Positions 46,302 through 55,178 of a stretch of DNA of 64,000 bases are shown piece by piece. Both the position numbers and the translations under genes were made by a program. Each line of letters begins with the position of its first letter. The first letter of the stretch is position 1. Source of the DNA: Megasphaera sp. (GTDB taxonomy: Bacteria > Bacillota > Negativicutes > Veillonellales > Megasphaeraceae); NCBI GenBank assembly GCA_022486585.1, contig JAKVKI010000003.1:43525-107524 (forward strand). The letters run 5' to 3'. The notes beneath the pieces were generated by a model. It was not told the DNA's origin, did no database searches, and was given only the letters and a program-made list of their open reading frames with translations.

Positions 46302-47240
46302 ATGCAAGTTTTTCATTCATTTCAGGAAATACAAGGCTGTCGTGGCGCTGTCGTTGCGTTAGGTACATTTGACGGCGTTCATTTAGGACATCAAAAGGTC
46401 ATGCGGACAGCTATGGAAAAAGCTGCTGCCCATCAGGTCAAGTCTATTGTCATTACCTTTGCGTCGCACCCTTTATCTGTGCTCTGTCCGGAGAAAGAAC
46501 CGCCCAGATTAGCTACAGTGGCACAAAAAGAACGCTATATTGCAGACGTAGGGATCGATGCGTTAGTACTTTTGCCAATGACGCGGCATCTTCTTGATGA
46601 AACACCGGATGAATTTTGTCAGCAAATCGTTGATTTCATTCATCCTTCGTGTGTTGTCATTGGATCAAACTTTACGTATGGTAAAATGGCGGCAGGCAAT
46701 ACGGTATCTCTGACAGCCTTTATGGGTGCCTATGATATACCGGTGCTGACCTTGCATTTGTTGGAACGACCGGGACGAGCCGTTCCTATTAGCAGTACCG
46801 TCATTCGTCGTCTCGTTCAGATGGGCCATATGGAAACGACGGAAACACTGCTGGGCCGGCCTTTTGAAATCGAAGGCACAGTGGTAACCGGTGATAAGCG
46901 AGGACGCCGTATAGGATTTCCTACGGCCAATATGCTCATACCGGAAGATATGGCGCTGCCGCCAGATGGTGTTTATATTACAGAAATCTGCTGGGATGGC
47001 CAAACACATCAGGCCATGACGAATATCGGCTCAAATCCGACCTTTAGTAATCAATATCGCCGCATTGAAACCTATATATTGTCTTTTCAAGGAGATATAT
47101 ATGGCAAAGAGGTGACGGTACGGTTTTTGAAACGGCTGCGGCCGGAATTACAATTCCACAGTGCAGAAGAACTGATGAAAAAGATGGAAGAAGATAAAGG
47201 TAAAACGATTAATTATTTCCAGTCGCAGGGATTGAAATAA
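46302..47240 (+). CDS. ribF: Bifunctional riboflavin kinase/FAD synthetase
   Basis: This 312-residue protein joins an N-terminal FMN adenylyltransferase (GTFDGVHLGHQ near residue 22, ISSTVIRRL) to a C-terminal riboflavin kinase (GDKRGRRIGFPTANM, GVYITEI, NIGSNPTF). It turns riboflavin into FMN and FAD. It is the last gene of the rimP operon, as in many Firmicutes. A promoter overlaps its stop codon. Confidence 0.96.
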   Translation: MQVFHSFQEIQGCRGAVVALGTFDGVHLGHQKVMRTAMEKAAAHQVKSIVITFASHPLSVLCPEKEPPRLATVAQKERYIADVGIDALVLLPMTRHLLDETPDEFCQQIVDFIHPSCVVIGSNFTYGKMAAGNTVSLTAFMGAYDIPVLTLHLLERPGRAVPISSTVIRRLVQMGHMETTETLLGRPFEIEGTVVTGDKRGRRIGFPTANMLIPEDMALPPDGVYITEICWDGQTHQAMTNIGSNPTFSNQYRRIETYILSFQGDIYGKEVTVRFLKRLRPELQFHSAEELMKKMEEDKGKTINYFQSQGLK

Positions 47241-47260
47241 ACTCATACCAATGATATAAT
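47232..47260 (+). promoter_or_regulatory. Promoter of the first aminotransferase
   Basis: TTGAAA (47232-47237) and TATAAT (47255-47260) are spaced by 17 bases and overlap the end of ribF. The leader then has a TTGTTA/TAACAA pair (47262-47267, 47284-47289). Confidence 0.7.
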
Positions 47261-47322
47261 GTTGTTATAGGGAAAGTAACGGGGTAACAATATTATATGT
47301 ATTTGTTAAGGAGTGATTGGTA

Positions 47323-48510
47323 ATGAAGTATTCTGACCTTGCTATGGGGCTTAAAGCCTCGGAAATCCGTGAATTGCTGAAATTGACAACCATGCCGGAA
47401 GTTATTTCCTTTGCTGGCGGCTTGCCGGCACCGGAATTATTCCCCTTGGAAGAAATGAAACAAGTTGATGTAGCGATTTTGGACAAAGAAGGGCAGCAGG
47501 CTGTTCAGTATGGCACGACAGATGGCTATATTCCTCTCCGTGAAAAAATCGCGGCCCGTATGAAACAAGCGTTTCAAGTTGATTGTAAACCAGAAGAAAT
47601 CGTCATCACCTCTGGTTCGCAGCAGGGCTTGTCCTTATTGGCACAGATTTTCCTCAACAAGGATGATATCATTCTCGTCGAAAGTCCGACTTACTTGGGT
47701 GCTTTGAATGCATTTAAGCTTTGTGATCCTCGTTTTGTAGATGTACCGACAGATGAACAAGGTATCATTCCTGAAGAATTAGAAAAGATATTGGAAGAAC
47801 ACGGTGATCATGTCCGCCTCATGTATGTCATTCCGGAATTCCAGAATCCAACGGGTATTACATGGCCGTTAGAACGGCGTAAAGCGTTTATGGATATCGT
47901 CAATAAATATGATTTCCCAATTATTGAAGATGATCCGTACGGTGAACTCCGTTATGATGGCGATATCGTTCCATCATTGAAATCTATGGATACAAAAGGC
48001 AACATTATCTTCTTGGGATCCTTCTCAAAGATCCTTATGCCGGGCTTACGCGTAGCTTGGATGGTTGCAGATCCGGAAGTTATCGACAAGATCGTTAAAT
48101 TGAAACAGGCTGTCGATCTTCAATCTTCATCATTTGCACAGCGCCAATGCTCATATTTTATTGACATGTTTGATTTGGATGCGCATGTAGCAAAGATCAA
48201 AGCATTATATGGCAAACGCCGTACGCTCATGTATGAATCGATGCAGAAATATTTCCCTGAAGGTGTTACGTTCACCTATCCTGAAGGCGGTTTGTTTACA
48301 TGGGTAACATTGCCGGAATATATGGATGCAAAGGCTATTATGCCAAAAGTTTTAGCGAAAAATGTAGCTTATGTTCCTGGCGAACCGTTCTATGCGAATG
48401 GCGGCCATGCTAACCATTTCCGTTTGAACTATTCCAATATGCCAGAAGAACGTATCGTTGAAGGCATTAAACGATTAGGTGATGTATTAAAGGAAGAAAT
48501 AGCGAAGTAA
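47323..48510 (+). CDS. PLP-dependent aminotransferase, class I/II (2-aminoadipate/branched-chain type), copy 1
   Basis: This 395-residue fold-type I aminotransferase has the PEFQNPTG motif, EDDPYGELRYDG, and the PLP lysine in GSFSKILMPGLRVAW. The FAGGLPAPELFP start is typical of the LysN/ARO8 group without the GntR domain. These enzymes act on 2-aminoadipate, branched-chain or aromatic amino acids; the substrate here is not decided. The ATG at 47323 follows AAGGAGTGA. It is about two thirds identical by eye to the gene at 51983, so the two are paralogues. It has its own promoter and terminator. Confidence 0.9.
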   Translation: MKYSDLAMGLKASEIRELLKLTTMPEVISFAGGLPAPELFPLEEMKQVDVAILDKEGQQAVQYGTTDGYIPLREKIAARMKQAFQVDCKPEEIVITSGSQQGLSLLAQIFLNKDDIILVESPTYLGALNAFKLCDPRFVDVPTDEQGIIPEELEKILEEHGDHVRLMYVIPEFQNPTGITWPLERRKAFMDIVNKYDFPIIEDDPYGELRYDGDIVPSLKSMDTKGNIIFLGSFSKILMPGLRVAWMVADPEVIDKIVKLKQAVDLQSSSFAQRQCSYFIDMFDLDAHVAKIKALYGKRRTLMYESMQKYFPEGVTFTYPEGGLFTWVTLPEYMDAKAIMPKVLAKNVAYVPGEPFYANGGHANHFRLNYSNMPEERIVEGIKRLGDVLKEEIAK

Positions 48511-48529
48511 GCGTTACACAAGCCGTATC

Positions 48530-48564
48530 AAAAGAGTTATGACGTCAGCCATAGCTCTTTTTTT
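48530..48564 (+). terminator. Intrinsic terminator after aminotransferase 1
   Basis: A 12-bp stem (48530-48541 with 48550-48561, one G-T pair) leads into a run of seven Ts. Confidence 0.9.
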
Positions 48565-48570
48565 CGGCGT

Positions 48571-48592
48571 TCTAGTATAACGTTATACTAGA
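48571..48592. repeat. Perfect 22-bp palindrome, candidate operator
   Basis: The half-site TCTAGTATAAC is followed directly by its exact reverse complement. It ends 2 bases before the -35 of the next promoter, a typical spot for a dimeric helix-turn-helix regulator. It has no T run, and a terminator lies just before it. Confidence 0.8.
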
Positions 48593-48594
48593 TA

Positions 48595-48623
48595 TTGACA
48601 AAGATATATATAAATGGTATATT
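48595..48623 (+). promoter_or_regulatory. Promoter of the flavodoxin-like gene
   Basis: A consensus TTGACA (48595-48600) and TATATT (48618-48623) are spaced by 17 bases, with TGG before the -10. Confidence 0.85.
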
Positions 48624-48699
48624 TTAATGACAAATTATAATTATGCGTATCATTATTGATGTTAACCACTATGTATTGAGTAGAAAGGAAGCGATTTTT

Positions 48700-49140
48700 T
48701 TGAATCCCATCGTAGTATATTCTTCCCCAACCGGTCTTACGCAACAAATTGCCGAAACCGTTGTCAAAGCTTTGCCAGATCAGACGTTATGTTTGTCTGT
48801 GGAACAGGTGCCACAGAATATTGGCGAATATGATTGTGTGTTTTTAGGTTTTTGTATGAGTCATGGTGTTGCTGATGATGCTTCGCAGCAAGTTTTTAAG
48901 AAACTTCGTCCAGGACAGCATGTTGGTGTTTTTATTACGGTAAAAGAAGATTTGTATTCTGATGACGCTTCCAAAGGTCTCCATGATGTTATTGAACTAT
49001 TGCCGCCAGGCCTCCATGTAGATGGAACGTATATTACGTCTATTGAAAAATACATGGTCATGACAGCAGAAGAACATCAAGAACATATGCGGTTCGTATC
49101 TGATTTTGCTACGAATACATATAAACGAATGCAGGCTTAG
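48700..49140 (+). CDS. Flavodoxin-like protein
   Basis: This 146-residue protein begins with the flavodoxin strand IVVYSSPTGLTQQIAETV, whose S-x-TGxT loop would hold the FMN phosphate. A second flavin loop may be FLGFCMSHGVADD. No iron-sulfur motif is present. It could pass electrons at low potential; partners are unknown. The start is most likely the TTG at 48700, which follows AAAGGAAG; the ATG at 48643 lies just 20 bases after the -10 and has no site. It probably responds to the regulator of the upstream palindrome. Confidence 0.75.
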   Translation: MNPIVVYSSPTGLTQQIAETVVKALPDQTLCLSVEQVPQNIGEYDCVFLGFCMSHGVADDASQQVFKKLRPGQHVGVFITVKEDLYSDDASKGLHDVIELLPPGLHVDGTYITSIEKYMVMTAEEHQEHMRFVSDFATNTYKRMQA

Positions 49141-49166
49141 CAGGTGATTACCCTGTAAAAATATAG

Positions 49167-49172
49167 TATAAT
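49167..49172 (+). promoter_or_regulatory. Possible -10 of the acidic orphan gene
   Basis: TATAAT lies 72 bases before the next start. The -35 (TGATTA, 16 bases upstream) is weak. Confidence 0.4.
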
Positions 49173-49243
49173 AGGATTAAGGATTTTCACGTCTTGATGG
49201 TTTAGATAATGTTCTGACATACAGGCAGAAAGAAGGTATCATC

Positions 49244-50101
49244 ATGAAAGATGAAAAGCAAATGAAATTATGGGAACAATTGCTGTGTAATAATACGGAT
49301 TTGCGGAAACAACTTTTGGAAGAATTAGAAAAAGATGATGCGACAGAAATTAATTTCCATGGTAAGTTTTTTTTGAATCTGGCGTTGTTATCCTATGCGT
49401 ACTATAAAAATCGCGACCATTCGCTGCCTATTTCTGATGAAGATGCAGACAGTATCAATGCCCTGAATCTTTGGGAAGACGAAGAAATCGAGCCTAACCA
49501 TCCTATGATCGAGCTGTTTCAACGCTATTGGCAGGCTCATGAAGTTACAGAATCACCGCACGATGGCTATGAACATGCTGTGATGACAGGCGATACGGAT
49601 GAATTCAGTCATCTCATATTTCCTCATCCATTGGATTTCTATTATGATGATGAGAGTATGATGCCTGAAGATTTAATCGTTCAGCTCTTATTCAACGCGC
49701 AGCTTTATACCGACGAGTATGATGACGACGATGCCTGCGATACGGATGATTATGATGATGAAACAAGGGATGATGGACCATCTTGCTTGTATGAAGAGAA
49801 AGATATTCATGTAGATGTCGATACGCCACAACGTATTCGTGCGAAATGGCAAGCTGTTTCGTTGTTCCATGAACGCCTTCACGAAGATAAGCGGTTAGAT
49901 CATGATGTTGTTGAAAGTCTCGTAGGTCTTCTTGTCCTTCAATATGAGGATCCTGAAATCCAGGATCTCTTGGATGACTTTGTTGATGCTGAAGAGAAAA
50001 ATGAGCCCTGTGAAGAAGTGAATCAAACAATTTATCAGCTTATTGATGCACTGACAGCAGACTATGAAGAAGACGACGAAGAAGACGACGATAATCTATA
50101 G
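49244..50101 (+). CDS. Highly acidic protein of unknown function
   Basis: This soluble 285-residue protein has no signal peptide or membrane helix. Its Asp/Glu content is very high, with Asp runs near residues 160-185 (YDDDDACDTDDYDDETRDDG) and a C terminus of almost only Asp and Glu. The first ~90 residues are helical-looking and hydrophobic enough to fold. No family is recognised; the acidic stretches resemble DNA mimics or chaperone-like tails, but that is a guess. AGAAGG precedes the ATG. It has its own promoter and terminator. Confidence 0.75.
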   Translation: MKDEKQMKLWEQLLCNNTDLRKQLLEELEKDDATEINFHGKFFLNLALLSYAYYKNRDHSLPISDEDADSINALNLWEDEEIEPNHPMIELFQRYWQAHEVTESPHDGYEHAVMTGDTDEFSHLIFPHPLDFYYDDESMMPEDLIVQLLFNAQLYTDEYDDDDACDTDDYDDETRDDGPSCLYEEKDIHVDVDTPQRIRAKWQAVSLFHERLHEDKRLDHDVVESLVGLLVLQYEDPEIQDLLDDFVDAEEKNEPCEEVNQTIYQLIDALTADYEEDDEEDDDNL

Positions 50102-50176
50102 GTACTACACGGCAGGAAAAGATAGTATAGTACACACATATGATAGAATAAATAAAAATATTGGATGTAAAGATAG

Positions 50177-50228
50177 AATAATCCTCCGGAAATGCAGGCT
50201 GGGACTGCGTGTTTTCGGGGGATTATTT
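50177..50228. terminator. Bidirectional terminator between the acidic gene and the BASS transporter gene
   Basis: A 16-bp imperfect stem (50177-50192 with 50213-50228; G-T pairs) flanks an inner GCAG/CTGC. It has A-rich and T-rich flanks for both strands. Confidence 0.75.
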
Positions 50229-50255
50229 TAATAAGTCCTACGGTATAGCAGGATG

Positions 50256-51248
50256 TTAGTGCTGTGATGGTACTATGCTTTCATCCATGGAGAGTTTCTG
50301 TTCTCGGGCTTCTAATTTGTCTATATTGCGGGCAAAGATACCAGCTAAGATGGAACCGGTAATCTGATGGATGGCGGCGCCGACGGCTGCAGGAATAGCT
50401 ACAGCTGGCGTAAAGAATACGGAAACGAGGGAGATAGCCAGGGCATCATTCTGCATACCAACTTCTAAGGTGACGGAATGCTGCTGCCGTTTCCCCAATC
50501 CCAATTTTCCTGTGAGAAAGTAACCGATGGCGAAACCCAAAAGATTATGCATCAGAACCATAAGGATCATGAAAAATCCCAATTCGATAATCTTTTCACC
50601 ATTAATGGCAATAACGCCGCCGACAATCGTCAATACAGCAAACGCAGAGATGAGGACAAGGACTTTTGATAATTGAGTCAAATAAACTTCACCGATTATA
50701 CGATGAACTATAAGCCCTAAAATCAACGGCAGAAGAATTACTTTAATTACGGTCATAGCCATAGCGATAAATGATACTTGAACCCATTGTCCGGCTAAAG
50801 CCCATACCAGGAAAGGCATCATGATCGGTGCTAATAATGTCGATACGGTCGTAATTGATACGGCTAATGGTACATCACCCTTGGCGAGGAAGCTCATGAC
50901 ATTCGAGGCTGTACCGCTGGGGCAGGAACCGAGAAGGACCATGCCGACAGCAAGTTCTGGTGGCAGCTGAAAGATTTTTACTAAGGCATAGGCGATAATA
51001 GGCATGATCGTATAGTGACATGTCGTACCGATAAGGACTTCCCGAGGACGCTGGAAAATCAATTTAAAATCTGTAGCATGCAATGTCATGCCCATACCGA
51101 ACATGACGACGCCTAACAATAGTACTGTGTTAGGGACTGCCCATAAAAATGCACCAGGCATGAAGTATGCCCAAACAACGACGGCAAGGACGATATACGT
51201 TAAATAGGTACCAACAAAACTACTTAATTTTCCAATTGCATTCATCAT
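50256..51248 (-). CDS. Bile acid:sodium symporter (BASS) family transporter under T-box control
   Basis: This 330-residue membrane protein has about nine to ten helices. Family marks are GVVMFGMGMTL near the first crossover and LLGSCPSGTASNVMSFLAKGDVPLAVS at the substrate/Na+ site. Despite the family name, bacterial and plastid members carry organic acids such as pyruvate, 2-keto acids and pantoate-type compounds. The T-box leader on this strand, best read as valine-specific, suggests a valine-related acid such as 2-ketoisovalerate, or valine itself; this is inference. Start: the ATG at 51248 follows GAGGGG by 8 bases. It is divergent from aminotransferase 2. Confidence 0.87.
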   Translation of the reverse strand: MMNAIGKLSSFVGTYLTYIVLAVVVWAYFMPGAFLWAVPNTVLLLGVVMFGMGMTLHATDFKLIFQRPREVLIGTTCHYTIMPIIAYALVKIFQLPPELAVGMVLLGSCPSGTASNVMSFLAKGDVPLAVSITTVSTLLAPIMMPFLVWALAGQWVQVSFIAMAMTVIKVILLPLILGLIVHRIIGEVYLTQLSKVLVLISAFAVLTIVGGVIAINGEKIIELGFFMILMVLMHNLLGFAIGYFLTGKLGLGKRQQHSVTLEVGMQNDALAISLVSVFFTPAVAIPAAVGAAIHQITGSILAGIFARNIDKLEAREQKLSMDESIVPSQH

Positions 51249-51320
51249 ATATAAGACCCCTCTCAATAAGTAAATCATAAAAGCAAATACGGAAACGGTT
51301 TTGATTGGACCTAAAAGAAA

Positions 51321-51602
51321 TAAAAAAATACTTTGCCTCTATTGAAGAGACAAAGTATTATATACTCTGCGGTACCACTCTTATTGTCATAACTGACCAC
51401 TTTGCAGGCATCTCGGGATTGACCTTGTAATGCTTGGCGAGATAACGGTTGCCTGCCGGCTGCGTCTACTTGCCGAAGCGTTCGGGCAGCTGCTCCTGGG
51501 CGACTTCATGCTGTGCGGCCATCTTGCTTTTCACCAACGGGCAAGTCTCTGTTATGGTGCACCGGCATTACTATTCCCAATCAACACTGTTTGTATTTGT
51601 TG
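51321..51602 (-). promoter_or_regulatory. T-box leader of the BASS transporter gene, best read as tRNA-Val
   Basis: On the minus strand the T-box AGAGTGGTACCGCAG lies at 51381-51367. Its UGGU bulge demands a tRNA with discriminator A. Stem I shows AGTA, the stem ATGC/GCAT with GTGC/GCAC and CCAT/ATGG, the AG bulge ACAGAGA, and the distal hairpin CTTGC-CCGTTGGTGAAAA-GCAAG. The specifier loop 3' side is GAAGTCG between GCAT and CCCAG, so the codon reads GTC (valine) followed by a purine. A terminator stem AATACTTTG.CTC pairs at 51359-51347 with 51339-51327 and ends in Ts. Confidence 0.85.
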
Positions 51603-51608
51603 AAGACT

Positions 51609-51637
51609 ACTATACGCACATCTTGCCCTTATGTCAA
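51609..51637 (-). promoter_or_regulatory. Promoter of the BASS T-box transcript
   Basis: On the minus strand TTGACA (51637-51632) and TATAGT (51614-51609) are spaced by 17 bases; transcription should start near 51602. Confidence 0.85.
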
Positions 51638-51640
51638 TAA

Positions 51641-51900
51641 AATAATCCTAAATTTTATACTTTTGTTATATAAAGAACAAATCTGATCTAGGCACTATTT
51701 GTGATTTATGGTATCTGTAATCTATGATAATGTGGTAAAGAAGTTAATGGAACGTATACATTTGTATTCGAATATGGCGCATGGAAGATGGATTCTATGG
51801 CAGCACAAAAAGTATCGGAACGTTATGAGCAGGAATGATGAAAAAGAATGTTGTTTCCATAGAGGGCCCAGGGGCTGTGATTCCCTGGCGGCATTTTCAA
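51641..51900. other. Non-coding stretch between divergent genes
   Basis: Between the minus-strand promoter at 51637 and the plus-strand promoter at 51901 I see no gene. The only structure is a short hairpin, CCAGGG/CCCTGG at 51868-51888 with a 9-base loop. Confidence 0.5.
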
Positions 51901-51929
51901 TTGCATTCGAGGAATAGACGTGCTATAAT
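51901..51929 (+). promoter_or_regulatory. Promoter of aminotransferase 2
   Basis: TTGCAT (51901-51906) and TATAAT (51924-51929) are spaced by 17 bases, with TGC before the -10. Confidence 0.8.
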
Positions 51930-51982
51930 ATTTTCACTGGGGAAATTTTAATCCATTGAAGGATATATGAAGGGGTGTTACT

Positions 51983-53170
51983 ATGACGAAATTTTCAAGT
52001 TTTGCTCAGACATTACAATCGTCTGATATTGCAGATTTATTGGCGTTAACAGAAAAGCCAGAAGTCATTTCTTTTGCAGGCGGTCTTCCGGCTCCGGAAT
52101 TGTTTCCTATTGAAGAAATGAAAAAAGTAGACCAAGCTATTTATGAAAAAGAAGGACGCAAAGCAGTACAGTATGGCACAACAGAAGGGTATGTTCCTTT
52201 GCGCGAAGAAATTTGCAAACGTATGAAAAATAAATTCTTCGTTGATTGTGAACCGAAAGATGTTGTCGTCACTACCGGTTCTCAGCAGGCATTGTTTATT
52301 TTGTCCCAAATCCTCGTCGATATGGATCAGACCGTTTGTATGGAAAGTCCGTCTTACATGGGCGCTATTATGGCATTTGATCCGGTTCGCCCTAAATACA
52401 TTGAAGTACCGACAGATGATAAGGGGATCGTTCCTGAAGAATTAGATAAGATTTTAGCTGCTGATGATTCTATCCGCATGATTTACGTCATTCCGGAATT
52501 CCAGAATCCAACAGGCATTACGTGGCCTATAGAACGGCGTAAACAATTCATGGAAGTCATCAATAAATATGATGTTACCGTTTTGGAAGATGATCCATAC
52601 GGCGAAATCCGTTATGATATTGAAAAGCTGCCATCGTTAAAATCCATGGATACGCAGGGAAAAGTCGTATTTTTAGGTTCTTTCTCCAAAATTTTCATGC
52701 CAGGCCTTCGCCTTGGCTGGATCGTAGCTAATCCGCAGATCATAGATAAATTTGTAAAATATAAACAGGCTGTTGACCTTGGTACATCTACATTTGGACA
52801 GCGCCAGGCTGCATATTTCTGCCAAATGTTTGATATGGAAAAACATATCAAAGAAATTTGTGCATTATATGCTAAACGTCGTACCTTGATGTATGATTCT
52901 ATGAAGAAGTATTTCCCTGAAGGTGTAACCTTTACGTATCCGCAGGGTGGCTTGTTCACGTGGGTCACTATGCCGGAAAAACTTGATGCTAAAGAAATGA
53001 TGCCAAAATGTCTTGCTAAAAATGTGGCCTATGTACCTGGCGGCATTTTCTATCCGAACGGCGGCAATGGCAATCACTTCCGCCTGAATTACTCCAATAT
53101 GCCGGAAGATCGCATCGTAGAAGGCATTAAGCGGTTAGGCGATGTATTGAAAGAAGAATTGTCGAAGTAA
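51983..53170 (+). CDS. PLP-dependent aminotransferase, class I/II, copy 2
   Basis: This 395-residue paralogue of the gene at 47323 has the same motifs: FAGGLPAPELFP, PEFQNPTG, EDDPYGEIRYD and PLP lysine in GSFSKIFMPGLRLGW. The last 30 residues are nearly identical to copy 1, while the segment from about 90 to 140 differs most, which may alter substrate choice. It is divergent from the T-box controlled BASS gene, so an amino acid/2-keto acid pair is an attractive link. GAAGGGG precedes the ATG at 51983. Confidence 0.9.
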   Translation: MTKFSSFAQTLQSSDIADLLALTEKPEVISFAGGLPAPELFPIEEMKKVDQAIYEKEGRKAVQYGTTEGYVPLREEICKRMKNKFFVDCEPKDVVVTTGSQQALFILSQILVDMDQTVCMESPSYMGAIMAFDPVRPKYIEVPTDDKGIVPEELDKILAADDSIRMIYVIPEFQNPTGITWPIERRKQFMEVINKYDVTVLEDDPYGEIRYDIEKLPSLKSMDTQGKVVFLGSFSKIFMPGLRLGWIVANPQIIDKFVKYKQAVDLGTSTFGQRQAAYFCQMFDMEKHIKEICALYAKRRTLMYDSMKKYFPEGVTFTYPQGGLFTWVTMPEKLDAKEMMPKCLAKNVAYVPGGIFYPNGGNGNHFRLNYSNMPEDRIVEGIKRLGDVLKEELSK

Positions 53171-53225
53171 TTTTCTGTACATATGTGCCGGGAATTGTCA
53201 ATCTTTTTAAGTCAGCGTATTCTGC

Positions 53226-53264
53226 AGCCAGTAGCTAAACTTCATAGCTACTGGCTTTTATTTG
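53226..53264 (+). terminator. Intrinsic terminator after aminotransferase 2
   Basis: A perfect 12-bp stem (53226-53237 with 53245-53256) leads into TTTTATTT. Confidence 0.9.
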
Positions 53265-53310
53265 CACCTAAGCAGATTGATCAGAGTGTGTATTATCATA
53301 AGGAGGACCT

Positions 53311-55119
53311 ATGGAGCCCATTGATGTGTTGAAACAATATTTTGGATATACGTCGTTCCGGCCGGGGCAGGATGAAGTCATTACGACACTGCTGTCAGGA
53401 CGGGATTGTCTGGCTATTATGCCGACTGGTGCAGGAAAATCGATTTGTTTCCAAATACCAGCACTGCTTATGCCTGGCGTGACACTTATTATTTCACCTC
53501 TGATTTCTCTTATGAAGGATCAAGTTGATGCTTTAGTGAACCAACATATTCCGGCAACATATATTAACAGCCAATGTACATTTGAAGAGTCCAAGCAGCG
53601 CTATGCAGCCATTCGTGCCGGTCGTGTACGTATCGTGTACGTATCGCCGGAACGATTGCAAAATGCATTCTTTTCCGGCGTCATGAAATCCCTGCGCTTA
53701 TCCATGGTCGTCGTTGATGAAGCGCACTGTGTTTCCCAATGGGGTCATGATTTCCGTCCAAGCTATTGTGCCATTAAGGACTGGGTAGCGACGTTGCCGC
53801 AACGTCCGGTCATGGGAGCGTTTACAGCAACAGCGACAGAAAAAGTAAAAAAAGATATGATGGATTTATTAGGCTTGCAGCGGGAACGTATTTTTATCGG
53901 TGGATTTGACCGTCCCAATCTATATTTTCGCATCGTCCGTCATGGCGACAAGATGAATTTTATCTTATCGTATTTGCATGAGCATAAAGACGACAGCGGC
54001 ATTATTTATGGGGCTACACGTAAAGAAGTGGATAAGGTGTATATGGAACTGAAGCGGCGTGGCATTCGTGCAGGCCGATACCATGCCGGACTGAGTGATG
54101 AGACACGCCGTCAGGCGCAAGAAGACTTCACCTATGATAAGCTGGATATTATTGTGGCGACCAATGCATTTGGCATGGGTATTGATAAGAGCAACGTCCG
54201 TTTTATTATTCATGTTCAAATGCCAAAAAATATTGAAAGCTATTATCAGGAAGCTGGAAGAGCCGGTCGTGATGGCGCTCCTGGAGAGTGTATCCTTTTA
54301 TATAGCCGGCAGGATATTATGATACAACGTTTCCTCATTGAAAACTCAGTTCATGACCCGGAACAGCAGGCTATTGAAATGCGTATGCTCAATCGTATGG
54401 TAGAGTATTGTGAAGGCACTCATTGTTTACGTCACTATATTCTGACTTATTTTGGAGAGCATCCGCAATGGCAGCGATGTGAAAATTGTGGTAATTGTGA
54501 TCAAGAAGTCGTACAAGAAGACCGCACGAAAGAGGCTCGCTTGATTTGTCTTTGTGTCGACGAATTAAAAGGCCGGTTCGGTATGACTATGGTCTGTGAT
54601 ATCCTCAAGGGCAGTAACAATGCAAAAATAAGGAAATATAATTTCCAGCATCAATCGGCTTTTGGTATGCTCGGCGATTTCTCAACAGGAGAAATTCGTG
54701 ATATGGTAAGGGCCTGTGTCGATGATGGATATTTGCAGCAAAGTGAAGGCCAGTACCCTGTTGTAGCCCTTACGGCAGCCGGGCGGGATATGATGGCAGG
54801 TCAGGGGCGAGTCGTGCAGAAACGGCTCGTTGAAGAAGAACAGGATGTACAGACGAAAAAGCGTAAGAATCATAGTACCGTCGCAGCAGACGATGCATTG
54901 CGCCCCTTGTTTGACGCGTTGCGTGCAGTGCGGTATGATATGGCTAAAGAAGAACATATTCCGCCATTTGTTATTTTTTCTGATGCAACCTTATGGGAAA
55001 TGGCGGCTCAAAAGCCCGCCACGTTAGATGATATGGCCAATATCAAAGGCGTTGGGAATTTTAAATTAAATAAGTATGGCAAACAGTTTGTACAGGCTAT
55101 CTGTTCATTCGAGCAGTAA
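53311..55119 (+). CDS. recQ: ATP-dependent DNA helicase RecQ
   Basis: This 602-residue superfamily 2 helicase has Walker [17 protein letters not shown]-type box [27 protein letters not shown], and motif [12 protein letters not shown]. The RQC domain carries the zinc cysteines [10 protein letters not shown]...CENCGNC, and the C terminus has an HRDC domain ([24 protein letters not shown]). It unwinds recombination intermediates with RecJ and RecF proteins. AAGGAGG precedes the ATG. Confidence 0.95.
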   Translation: MEPIDVLKQYFGYTSFRPGQDEVITTLLSGRDCLAIMPTGAGKSICFQIPALLMPGVTLIISPLISLMKDQVDALVNQHIPATYINSQCTFEESKQRYAAIRAGRVRIVYVSPERLQNAFFSGVMKSLRLSMVVVDEAHCVSQWGHDFRPSYCAIKDWVATLPQRPVMGAFTATATEKVKKDMMDLLGLQRERIFIGGFDRPNLYFRIVRHGDKMNFILSYLHEHKDDSGIIYGATRKEVDKVYMELKRRGIRAGRYHAGLSDETRRQAQEDFTYDKLDIIVATNAFGMGIDKSNVRFIIHVQMPKNIESYYQEAGRAGRDGAPGECILLYSRQDIMIQRFLIENSVHDPEQQAIEMRMLNRMVEYCEGTHCLRHYILTYFGEHPQWQRCENCGNCDQEVVQEDRTKEARLICLCVDELKGRFGMTMVCDILKGSNNAKIRKYNFQHQSAFGMLGDFSTGEIRDMVRACVDDGYLQQSEGQYPVVALTAAGRDMMAGQGRVVQKRLVEEEQDVQTKKRKNHSTVAADDALRPLFDALRAVRYDMAKEEHIPPFVIFSDATLWEMAAQKPATLDDMANIKGVGNFKLNKYGKQFVQAICSFEQ

Positions 55120-55178
55120 GGACAGTTTGTCTTGGAACCTTTCGCAGCAGGACAAAAAAATCGACAGAGGTGACTATT

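Noticed and set aside
51453..51520. An 18-codon frame on the minus strand within the T-box leader, a possible leader peptide
   Set aside because: It overlaps stem I and the specifier loop, has no ribosome site, and is not enriched in valine codons; the T-box explains the region.
51449..51640. Open frame of 63 codons on the plus strand
   Set aside because: It lies wholly inside the minus-strand T-box leader and its promoter.
51708..51917. Open frame of 69 codons before aminotransferase 2
   Set aside because: No ribosome site, it runs through the promoter at 51901, and its composition is unlike the neighbours.
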